A stretch of DNA of 16,960 nucleotides from Agrocybe praecox (lineage: Eukaryota > Basidiomycota > Agaricomycetes > Agaricales > Agrocybaceae): contig CAXHKQ010000278.1 in NCBI GenBank assembly GCA_964017145.1, positions 1-16,960 of the forward strand, written 5' to 3'. The notes under the pieces are model-generated. The model was not told where the DNA came from and made no database searches. It worked only from the letters and a program-made list of their open reading frames with translations. Shown here piece by piece: positions 1 to 9,045 of the stretch. The position numbers and the translations under genes are program-made. Every line of letters begins with the position of its first letter. Positions within the stretch are counted from its first letter, which is position 1.

Positions 1-1
1 C

Positions 2-499
2 CTCTTGCTGCTGCGAAGCGGCCTCCGCCAGCTGCTGTTGCTGCTGCTGCAGTTGTAGCTGCTGCTGCAGTTGTAGCTGCTGCTGCTGCTGTTCGCTGGC
101 CGCCAGCCCACTCACGCGAGCCACCCGCTCGACGATCTTCTTGAACAGTTGCTTCTGCTTCTCGGAGAACTTGTTCGTGTCCATGTGCAGCAGGTCGCCG
201 AGTTCTCGGGCAGCGGGCACGGCGGCTGCGCTGGGCGTTGTGCTGTCATCGCTGCCATCGAGGGCGACCTGCGCCTCGGGCAGCGAAGCATCCGCAGCAG
301 CTGCTGCAACATTGTCAGGCGCGAATTCTCGGCCGACGCGCGCACGTCGATGGAACTGCTGCTGCTGCTGCTCGACCGCTGTGCCGTGGCGCAGATCGTT
401 GCTGGCATGCTGCGCAAAGCCAGCGGCGCCGAAGCAGCGCTGGACGACGGCGCAGCAGCAAATCAGCGCGATCAGCAGCAAATGCGTTGAGACGTGCAT
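2..499 (-). CDS. 5' coding part of a secreted, glutamine-rich protein (partial, unidentified)
   Basis: The frame opens at an ATG (499-497) in a good context (A at -3) and runs 166 codons without a stop to the window edge, so the gene continues to the left. Residues 1-24 form a typical signal peptide: polar start, hydrophobic core LLLIALICCCAVV, and likely cleavage after CFG or FGA. The mature part has a Q5 run (44-48), a basic HRRARVGR patch (50-57) that could be a proprotein cleavage site, an Ala/Asp/Ser/Pro-rich linker (60-98), a charged amphipathic stretch from about 99 to 128 (including KFSEKQKQLFKKIVERV), and a Gln/Leu repeat tract (137-157) with the unit QQQLQL. Signal peptide and coding bias suggest a secreted or extracellular protein. 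I do not recognise the family, and the conserved domain, if any, lies outside the window. A GTGAGT at 115-110 within the frame could be a splice donor; if used, the Q-rich segment is intronic. The 264-codon plus-strand frame opposite is an antisense shadow. Confidence 0.62.
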   Translation of the reverse strand, partial: MHVSTHLLLIALICCCAVVQRCFGAAGFAQHASNDLRHGTAVEQQQQQFHRRARVGREFAPDNVAAAAADASLPEAQVALDGSDDSTTPSAAAVPAARELGDLLHMDTNKFSEKQKQLFKKIVERVARVSGLAASEQQQQQLQLQQQLQLQQQQQQLAEAASQQQE

Positions 500-1008
500 T
501 GTGCAGCGGATTGGTGGGAATGCGGTGCACTCGAGGGAATGTCGATTTGTGGTCTTCGAAGCGCGATCGCGATCAGCAGGTGAACGGGAATTGGGGCACG
601 CGAATCAGCGAGTCTGGATGAAACACGAACAACTTAACACAACCGGCTACTGCGATCACTGCTCGTATGATCGTTCAACCAAAATAAACAACTACGATCT
701 AACACAAAAGTGTCTCACAAACAAAGCGTCCAAAGTGCCCCCAAACACTGAGAAGCGCCCAAGATCGCACTACGATCGGCGAACAGACACAGTCACTCAA
801 CCACACACACACACACACACACAAAGCAGATCGGCGGATTCTAGTCGACGACGGAGGAGGAGGATGAGCGAGGTCTGCACGGCTCAACGTATCCAACACA
901 AATGCTCCAACCGGGCCAGCTCACAAGTCTACTAGCTAGAGTGCTCTGGCTGGTTGCTGCCACAACGACGAACGGCCGCTGCGGTCGCGCAGATTGGTTG
1001 CGGCTAGC
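500..1008 (-). promoter_or_regulatory. Probable AUG-free 5' leader of the left-hand gene
   Basis: Reading the minus strand upstream from the ATG at 499, no ATG occurs in any frame until 1011-1009. About eight would be expected by chance in DNA of this length, so this is a strong depletion and fits a long 5' untranslated exon scanned by ribosomes. A TCAGTG match to the arthropod initiator consensus lies near 750 on the minus strand, but I see no convincing TATA box or DPE, so the start site is not fixed. A long (CA)n run, read as TG on the transcript strand, lies within the leader. Confidence 0.45.
802..823. repeat. (CA)11 microsatellite
   Basis: An uninterrupted CA dinucleotide run of 22 bases, inside the presumed 5' leader of the left-hand gene. 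It should be length-polymorphic. Confidence 0.95.
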
Positions 1009-1290
1009 GCATTCACTCGGTCGTGCGCGCCAGTCTTTGCGGTGGATTTAGTTGCGCGCGTGCGCGCATGCGCAACGTTGGCATGCTGGCGTGCGCGCTG
1101 GATTAAAGGTACTCGGGTGAGCGTGCGCGCACCGCGCTTTCAGACTAGCAGCACACAGCGTACAAGCATTTGCAATCGGCGCGCAGGCGCAAGAAGAGTT
1201 CTTCTTCAATAAATCTCGCGTGAGACGCGCTCGATGTGCGCTAGCTAGTGCTAGGCGCACTCGATGCGCCGCTACGATGTTTTATGTGGA
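1009..1290. promoter_or_regulatory. CpG-rich upstream region of the left-hand gene
   Basis: This stretch is dense in CGCG and GCGC words (GTGCGCGC, CGCGCGTGCGCGCATGCGC) and gives way abruptly near 1290 to AT-rich DNA. Its position directly upstream of the presumed leader makes it the likely promoter or proximal control region. No specific factor site can be assigned with confidence. Confidence 0.35.
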
Positions 1291-2028
1291 ATATGTAGAA
1301 GCCCGGAATTTTGTGGGCGATTGTGGCGATTTTATGTTGAGAACAAGGTTTTAAGACGGTGTGTTAAAATATAAGCTCTAAAAATTATCTCATACATAAA
1401 TCTGGATCAATTTCTCCACCCACTGATCTCCTCGTTTTGAGGGTTTGCAATCGCTCTATACCACCTTGAAAGGCGATTAGCATTAGGAATAGCTCAACAA
1501 TTGTACCTTATATAGAAAATGTTCTCGATGCAGCTTTGTCGCACAAGCTACATGTAGGGTGCAGTCGCAGAGTTGCAAATGTCGAAAATGCTCGAGCTGG
1601 GCTCCAGCTACCTATTTGTCAATAATCCGAATTTTACAGTGTATTTGGTGCTTGCAAAATAAAACGCGTTAGAGAAGTCCAACTATATTTATAAGCACCG
1701 GCGAGGGAATTTCAATCGAAGAAATTCTGAGTATTTGAGCAGCCCATATGTAATTTTTAAGAACGTTGAGTGATCGTTTTTTAAATGGATACAGTAACGT
1801 TCGAAAATCTATGATGAGTTCCATTGAGTACTTTAGCAACGAAATCAGATATGAATCGTGACGCATTTGAAATGTCCGGTAGATGCTGCAGACAACAAAA
1901 TAATGTTTCAAGATTCAAGGACCTGTCAAATGTTACAGAATTGCGATAACAAATTGATAGAATCTTCTACCATTCAACGTGTGAGTCACTGTACAATTAA
2001 TTGATCCACTTGAATCCATGATTACAAA

Positions 2029-2051
2029 CAGAGTAGATAGTATCTACTCTG
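2029..2051. repeat. Perfect 11-bp inverted repeat
   Basis: CAGAGTAGATA and its exact reverse complement TATCTACTCTG are separated by one base (G2040). A related partial copy (GTCTACTAGATA) follows at 2054-2065. The near-zero spacer suggests a binding site for a dimeric protein or a cruciform-prone palindrome rather than an RNA hairpin. Confidence 0.85.
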
Positions 2052-2336
2052 CTGTCTACTAGATACCCCTGCAATCGGACACATGCTAAATTTAACAATC
2101 GACAACAAATGTAGTCAAAATTGCAATAGTTTTTATAGCTGATTTTGTAAAAGTGGCATTTTCTCCAACAATGACAACGAATAATTGTATCTGTTTGGAA
2201 ATGTAATGCCCAACACGAATGTAGTTTCAGATTTTATGTGATGTAATTTGTCATCAATATTTAAAAAAACGCCAATACAACAACCAAACAAAGTTTATTG
2301 ATCTGTAGAACGAAGAAATATACAGTCAATTGATGC

Positions 2337-2364
2337 TGTGCGTGTGTGTGTGCGTGTATATGTG
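2337..2364. repeat. Imperfect (TG)n microsatellite
   Basis: A TG/CG alternating purine-pyrimidine run interrupted by CG and TA steps. It is one of several such tracts in the window. Confidence 0.85.
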
Positions 2365-3280
2365 CACTACTTACACCACGGTTCGGCGCTCTATCTTGAA
2401 GGTGTGCGGAAAAACTAAACCGCCCCGTGTATGTGCGTGCTTTTATACAACACAAAGAAAGCTAAAAGAGAGCGAACTATGCGCACTAAATCCGTGTAAA
2501 ATTGTACGTGTGAAACATCGCATTTTCGTGTTGGTGTGTATGATCTGACTGCTCGAAAACATTTACACAAGAAACTCCCGATCTATATTTCATTCGGCGA
2601 CGCGGACACTTAGCGCACGTCATACATGCTCCGTATATCATGAGATTTTTTTCTGAATTTGTCTATGCATTTGTTGATCTTGGAAAACAGCGATAACGTA
2701 GCAAGATTGGTTCTTACGAAAAAAAACGATGTTCTACAAACTTGAAGAACGAGACTTGATCTACAGGGGTCGAGGTATGAAGTGTTACTCCGGAAAATCC
2801 TTATATCTCGCTCATTTTTGAACATTTCAACTTGATTTTCTAGCACTTTATTGTACATTCGTCATTAATATGAATTTCATCTCAATTTTTCATGAGACCC
2901 ATTTTTAACCCTTTTATGGCTCATAGAATTGCGATTAACGTATGTTTCGCTGCTCGATCGACGTGTATCGACGTGTATGGGAACTGTCGCCGATTCTCGA
3001 TTAAATATGGTCCTTGGGTTAGTTCTTGTTTTTGTGTTTTGTAGAGTACATTTTCATCTTCATAGAAAATAGTTTTTTTTTCTTGAATGTGCGTTCCGAG
3101 TGCTTTGAGCGATGATGCGCCTTATGTTGAAAGGTGCATATACTAAAGTGATTATAGACAAATATGGAGTAACGTGGGATCAGACTGCCTTACAAAACGA
3201 TTTCAAAATTATGATTTTATGCACAAATTTTGTGTTGTACGAAAAATAAATCTTAGTTTTACCTTTACTTCCGGGCATCG

Positions 3281-3945
3281 GCAATATGTTGGTGTGTGTG
3301 TGTTATGGACAGAAGCGTGTATGTATATATATGTATGCACGCGCATGACGAGTGTTAAGGTCATCGAAAGAGTACGCGCATGCGCGTGACGCGCAAAGGA
3401 TGGTACGACGGAACATCGTCTACGTACGTACACCGTACATACAAGCACAGCATAATGTGCAGCGATCCAGCGTGATCGCAACGCGCGCGCGCTCGCGCGT
3501 TTCACCCGTGCCCACTCGGGCGCGTGCTCAGCTCGACGTTGATCTAGCATCCACCACAAACAAACACACACACACATACACCGTGTACGTACACACGTCG
3601 TACCGATGGGAAATTTATAGAAAACCCAGAACATCATCTTCATTTGTGCTGAAGATGCAGCATTTGCTCCGAACAACGTCTCGTGAAGTACATACTACAC
3701 TCTACACAGTGTTTGTGTTATGTGTAGTATTGTATACATTTTAATGTGTAATAATGCATGCACACACAAATAGAGGTCTGTGCATGTGCATGTGTCGAAA
3801 AAAACGCACGGAACTGACAGGCGCACTTGGGCGAAGGAAATTGTGTGCGCATGTGCGCCACAAGAACACTTCTTCGGTCGTTCCCTTTGTGCTGACGCCA
3901 CATTATGCTGCGTGTCCGCGCGCGCATGAATTCGAATAAACCTGA
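3281..3945. other. CpG- and CA-rich patch with clustered palindromes
   Basis: Within AT-rich surroundings this segment is rich in alternating purine-pyrimidine DNA: TG and TATA runs near 3292-3345, the palindrome at 3374-3387, CGTACGTAC near 3420, CGCGCGCGCGCTCGCGCG near 3482-3500, a CA run near 3563-3577, GTGTACGTACAC near 3581, and TGCATGTGCATGTG near 3780. Overlapping frames on both strands (up to 155 codons) reflect stop-codon scarcity in repetitive GC-rich DNA and do not look like protein. A regulatory island is possible but unproven. Confidence 0.45.
3374..3387. repeat. 14-bp perfect palindrome ACGCGCATGCGCGT
   Basis: The sequence equals its own reverse complement and consists wholly of alternating purine-pyrimidine steps, a composition prone to Z-DNA. 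Confidence 0.85.
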
Positions 3946-4922
3946 AGTGATCGCAAAGTTTACGACATATAAATACAAAATCATATTATATGGTGTTTGA
4001 TGGTGGCATTAATATCTGGAAAGATATTTCTATCCTCGCTCATGCATCTTATTTTATTTCTAAACTCCGAACTCTCTGCGGAACAAAGCGTGCCAACATA
4101 CTGTTTGATAGTTATACTTTCTTCTGGTCGCGAACGACGCTTCACTTGAACTTGTACTTGGCACACACACAATAAAAAACTTGTGCACGATTTATAGTAT
4201 ATGCACAGCATTAATATTGATTTCTTCAGGCGATACGATAACTTTGTACACACCACATGTCTCGTATAGTACACACACACAGAGAGTGCACAGTGCCTGC
4301 CTTGTGCCTAGTTCCTAGGTCTAGTGCTTGCGATGTGGTGGGTGAACGTCGTCTGATTGTGAGAGATTGCGGTCGGCTGTGTGCTCCATCCATCGTCTTC
4401 GGCGCAGTCTCGCCTCCGACGGCGTGAACATTACCAAGCAGTTTTCTATTGTTTGTATACAATGATTGTGATTTTTTGAGGTCATGCCGCGCTGTGGCTG
4501 CTGGCTGTGAGTAGGGTTCTTTCGGTGTCGCCGAAAATCGAATTCGTCGGATGCATTGCTGGAGCATCCAGTAAGAAATTCTAGCAAAAAACGAAATGCG
4601 AAATGATGGAAATCTGCTCGTAAACGATCTAAGTTCGCAGTTATTGTGAAATTAATTCCGTTGATCAGTAGGATTCATCCGTTAAACATTAATGATCACA
4701 GTTCGGATCCGCATGGCACACACACGGCCAAGTCGTGCCAGGTCGATGCTAAATATTATAATTAAATACTCTCGATTGAATATTCATCAACGCCACTCGA
4801 AACCCTCCTCATCAGTAGCCGGCGGCAATGCCAATTAACTGGCTAATATCCATGCCCGCGTCTGTTTTGCGAGCGCACACATACGAACAATCGAAATCAA
4901 AAGCATCGCGCGTACGAACATT

Positions 4923-4938
4923 ACATATGTACATATGT
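4923..4938. repeat. 16-bp palindrome, tandem ACATATGT
   Basis: Two adjacent copies of the self-complementary octamer ACATATGT form a 16-bp palindrome. TACATATGTA words are common in fly intergenic DNA. Confidence 0.85.
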
Positions 4939-5018
4939 ATGATGGGTTACTGCTGAGCCAATGTATGTTAAATGCCTTTTGTCTGCCAGCAAGAAAGCAC
5001 TCTTACCAGTAGACAAAA

Positions 5019-5044
5019 CGTGTGTCTGTGTGTGTGTGTGTGTG
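5019..5044. repeat. (TG)n microsatellite
   Basis: A TG run with one C interruption (TGTGTCTG followed by uninterrupted TG). Confidence 0.9.
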
Positions 5045-5158
5045 GTGGCATTACCCGAAGTTTCACTAAAATCTATACTGCGAGCACATCAGCGTATGTA
5101 ATTATGGTTTATCTGTACATAACAGCGATAACACAGACGCACAGAAATCTCTCGCACC

Positions 5159-5175
5159 AACACACACACACACAC
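5159..5175. repeat. (CA)n microsatellite
   Basis: A CA run on the same strand, about 115 bases after the TG run, so the two could pair as inverted repeats. Confidence 0.9.
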
Positions 5176-7092
5176 TCACTTCTCACGATCGTAAAAAGAT
5201 CATAATTCATCCTTTACGTTTGCAGAACTTATGCACTCTCATACACCAGCACCTCAATCCACCACCAGACGTAACGTACATACTATACATTTAGCATTCG
5301 TGCGTGGTTTACGACTGTTCTGACGCTGTTCTGAAGCATCGCTCTAACATGCGCGCAATGATGATGATGATGATTGCAAACTGCCGCGCATGTTTGCGCA
5401 AATGTGTCGCGCCGTCGTCTTGAGTCTTGGCGCATCATTTGTGCGATCGAGCGACGCGACGCGACGTCGTCCTATTGATGGGGGGACATTGCGCGCGGCA
5501 TTGCTTTCTCGAATAATGTTCCATTCTTAATGATAGGCTTGCGTGTGCGTATGCGCGCACCACGGGAAGACCCGCGTTCACGTTCCCGCATCCGCTATGC
5601 TGCATGCTGCATGCTATGTGGCTTTAACGTGTGAACTACGCGAGACTAATGTGTGCGCATATCACACAAATACACGCACACGCATAGAGCAATGATCACG
5701 CGGCACGCGGCCGATACAAAGTCAAATTGATCGAGCGAGAGATATTTTCAATTAGTGACACAACAAGCGGTCGCCCAGCAGCACGTCACGTCGCCAGTCG
5801 CCACACGGCTGATGAGCTGGACAGTTGTTCGGAACTATACCTGGATGGATGTGCGTGATTGTACTGTGGTGTGATCGATGCGTTCTCGAGAGCATTGTTT
5901 TGTCTGCGCTCTGCGCGTGTGTTTGAACCGATCACATGTGGAAAAAATGTACGAGGTGTGATCGAATTCAGACATTTATCACGCCATGAAGAAAAAAAAA
6001 CGTTTAGTGTTAATAACGGAAATCACAAAGTATTCTATGTATGGTAAGTTGCGGCAAGTTTTGCCAAGCAAATCCAACGAACTCCCACGTATATTATTTT
6101 ACACCAATTTCGAAATGGTAAGATGCAATTGATAGACAATCTATCTGGCTATATTTTTGCTAAACATTATTACCCTGTATCAGTTTCATGCTTACAGCTT
6201 TATTTAAAAAATCGAGAGCATGTTTTTTCACTATTTGAAAAAAAGAAGGGTACATTTTGCCTTGAGTCGATTGCGTTCTAAACAATACAATTCTGCGTCG
6301 AAACATAACAAATAAGTTACTTTTAAATACCGTAAGAAACAAAGAAATATCATCATGGTCTCTATGATCTTTCATATAAACAATTTATGAATGTATTACT
6401 CCAAATTATTCAAGTTGGCCATCTTGCCTGGTAGACTCCACGTTCAACTTAGAAGTGCTGTAACATTTTATCTACACAAAATTTCTTGAAGCAATTTTTT
6501 AAGTGCTGTTGCCAGTTATATGATGCACAAAACTGTATCGAAGAACCATCGAGAATATTCGTGTATCGGCAGCCACACGATTTCATAAAACAGTCTTTAT
6601 TCGACATACATAGCGATACAGCATGTTTTGATTTATTTAAATTGGCCATATGTAATTTTGCTATGCCTACATTGTGAAAGTGCGAAGCATCGCCCTTATT
6701 TTTAATTATTCTTTTTATACGTTAGTCTACAAGCCCTTCACAAAAAAATATTATCAAAAAGCCGTTCTTTGGGCCTTGCGAGCCAACTCCGATTTATTGC
6801 TTGAATGATCGAAAATAGCAAATCCAATGTAGCTGCCGACCTAAAAAAATGTTGATAAAAGTAGGGGCAAAAATCGATTTGAGAGGACCTATATAAACAT
6901 ATTTGACAAACAAAGTAGAGATTTATTGAGTCTTCCGGAGGCCATAGCTCCTAGACGGCTGGCCATACGTCACTGGGTGTTACAACATTATATTCGTAAA
7001 TAACGGGAGCATATTCTTGAAAAAAATTGTTGATCATTTTTTCCATAACATGGAGAGACCATGCTAAACTTTTTAGAGATCCTGTCGTCAAT

Positions 7093-7290
7093 ATTTATGG
7101 AAACTGTGGAACAAAAACATATCCGAATCTAAACCTGCAGGAGATTTCGCTACGAAGCCAATATCGTTCCATTTTCTCGATCTCAATCATTCCACGTGAA
7201 TTCATGGAAACTGTGGAAAAAACAGATCAGAATCGGAATCAGCCGGAAGCCAATATCATTCCTTTTTTCGACATCGATCGTTCGACATCA
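7093..7290. repeat. Two diverged direct-repeat units of about 100 bp
   Basis: ATGGAAACTGTGGAA occurs at 7097 and 7204. Both copies are followed by a CAGAATC/CCGAATC-like stretch, then by GAAGCCAATATCRTTCC at 7154-7170 and 7246-7262, then by TTTTC/TCGA. The spacing shortens from 107 to 92 bases, so an indel of about 15 separates the units. No coding potential is evident. It could be a short tandem array or part of an unidentified mobile element. Confidence 0.7.
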
Positions 7291-7642
7291 ATCGTTTGAA
7301 TTGATGGGAGATAATTTGTCGTAACTATAACTATCGTATTCAAGGGTCTACCGAAACGGGATCTATATTGGACGCTTCCTTCAAATAAAATGCAATCGAA
7401 CATCCTCATTTTTAAGGACAATAATAACTGTTGCAAAAATTTCCCTTACTTACCGTATTTGATAAAACTCGAATGAGTAAGTGCTTTCACCCCAGTTACA
7501 ACTTTTGTCGATTAATAACGTTATGATAAATTTGAATTATCATACATTTATATTCATCCCAATTCGTCATCCAATGTACGCATGAATATGGTGCATTCGC
7601 ACAGCATCTCGCTAGCTGCGCATTCCTCAGCAGCATTGGGAT

Positions 7643-7656
7643 GCGCGCGCGCGCGC
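7643..7656. repeat. (GC)7 alternating tract
   Basis: Fourteen bases of uninterrupted GC alternation, extended by ATG on the left and ACA on the right. This composition strongly favours Z-DNA under negative supercoiling. Confidence 0.85.
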
Positions 7657-8403
7657 ACAAATGTAATGGGTGTTTGTGTTATGTGCGCGGAGTGTGAGTA
7701 TGCGGAGGTATGTTGGCCGCTAACAGTTGGCGTGTTTTGCATATCTACCATTTGCATAAACACGCACTGTTTGCGATGTAAGTGTTTCTGTATACTATGT
7801 AGTATGCTCATATGATTGCATGCATGTTCGCTGGCTGGCCGGACCGCTAATACATATCACATGCGAGAACATCCCGTTCCCCGTTTGCAGGGCAGATGAA
7901 ACGTGAGCTATCCCCACAGTCACTTAGTAATGTATACATTGCACATTGCACTGTGTGAATATTATTATGCAGTAGAGCAGCCGCTTGCTAGAATCGCCCA
8001 CAGGATTTATGACTAAACACAACTGACAAAGTTCATTTTATATTCATTAACCGTAATAAAACAACCTGGGCATTGATCAAATTAATTGATTCGGTTTCTC
8101 GGAACAGGTCCAATTCCACATGTAATAAAAATCGGAATACACATACACACATCCGATAAAAAATATTCTGTTTCCTGTAAACAGAGAATCCACTGTTTGT
8201 GCAACATGTTAGCTGTAAGCGTGCTGGTCCCATGTCGATGCGGTGAGATCTGCGGCCGCAATGCTAACAAAGATACGCGATTTTATTTTCCAGCGAAGTG
8301 ATAATATTGGATTTCCGCAATCCGAACAGAAGAATAGCAGGGGCGATTTTAATAGACAAATTATTGCACAACCACCCCCACAAAGTCACACATAAACCTC
8401 CTC

Positions 8404-8421
8404 GCACGCACGCACGCACGC
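8404..8421. repeat. (GCAC)n microsatellite
   Basis: About four and a half tandem GCAC units, continued by looser GCAC/ACGCAC words to about 8450. Confidence 0.85.
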
Positions 8422-9045
8422 AACTTGCACGCAAACGCACACACGCACCGAAAGGCCCGCAGTGTGCACGAGTCGTGCGCATACACATTTTATGTATGTA
8501 CCTCCATCGTCGGTCGTCGTCGCCGTCCGCTGCATTTCAGGTAAACCGCATAAATTAATTCAGTTTCAATTGCGCGCCGCATCGCATCCAGCAGCGGCCG
8601 CATAGGCATGCTTTTCCCGTTGGACGATGCTCGAAGGGGTATGCGGATAAACGAGCGTGACCGGGCCTCACGGAACAATCCGAATTGAACACGCCGCACT
8701 ACAGTATACACAAACATAAACGCACAAGTTAAAATAGTTGCAACCTCATGATGGTCAAGTACACACACACATTGGAAGAACGCGCGCGTACAAAGTGGGC
8801 TACCGGTTTTGTACTGTGCGCGATGCGATTTGCAAACGGAACGGTAATCCGCGCGCACTGTCTTTATTTGCTTGTGTGTTTGTGTGTGGTATGCTGCGGA
8901 GCGCAATGCTCTGGACACAAACCTACGCTACGCGATATGCGAGCGCAGGGCGCTTGTCGGTGCGTGACCGTGCAGCATACATTCGTATGTGTGGATATAT
9001 ATGGTATGGTCACCCATGCTCGCCAATACTGTACATGGTTCACTA

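Larger units (their letters stand above)
1291..3280. other. AT-rich non-coding stretch
   Basis: No reading frame here looks coding: the frames are short, lack protein-like composition, and several have no ATG start. It contains a perfect inverted repeat at 2029-2051, a TG microsatellite at 2337-2364, a tandem CGACGTGTAT repeat near 2961-2978, and a segment around 2640-2860 whose wording resembles decayed interspersed repeats. I see no splice-flanked exon, RNA gene or terminal repeat that would define a feature. Confidence 0.5.
3946..7090. other. Non-coding stretch of mixed composition
   Basis: I find no convincing gene. The part from 4260 to 4570 is relatively unique and GC-balanced and could hold a non-coding exon or control element, but no promoter and splice-site pair marks it. 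The part from 5330 to 5700 is CpG-rich, with (ATG)n at about 5358-5372 and a GACGC tandem near 5455-5465. TG and CA microsatellites lie at 5019-5044 and 5159-5175. From about 5950 to 7090 the DNA is AT-rich and featureless apart from wording typical of old interspersed repeats. Confidence 0.45.
7291..9045. other. Non-coding stretch with CG and CA repeats
   Basis: There is no supportable gene. A (GC)7 run lies at 7643-7656 and a (GCAC)n run at 8404-8421. The segment about 8540-8720 is GC-balanced and includes GCGGCCGC and TTAATTCAGTTTCAATTG words that might belong to a control element. Frames on both strands between 8264 and 9115 overlap one another and are shadows of CG/CA-rich DNA. Confidence 0.4.

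Noticed and set aside
141..935. 264-codon plus-strand frame, the longest in the window
   Set aside because: It lies antisense to the better-supported minus-strand gene and leader, consists of Ala/Ser/Arg/Cys and Thr-His runs from the complement of CAG and CA repeats, and shows no domain.
3209..3744. Overlapping frames of 155 (minus) and 130 (plus) codons
   Set aside because: They come from stop-poor CG/CA-repeat DNA; sequences such as CVCVCLWW and THTYTVYVHT are repeat translations.
4226..4587. Minus-strand frames of 88-113 codons
   Set aside because: The two overlap in different frames, show no recognisable motif, and lack splice or promoter support. A non-coding exon cannot be excluded.
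8515..8550. Acceptor-like and donor-like sequence TGCATTTCAGGTAAAC
   Set aside because: An acceptor directly abutting a donor leaves no exon, and neither has a partner that gives a coding segment.
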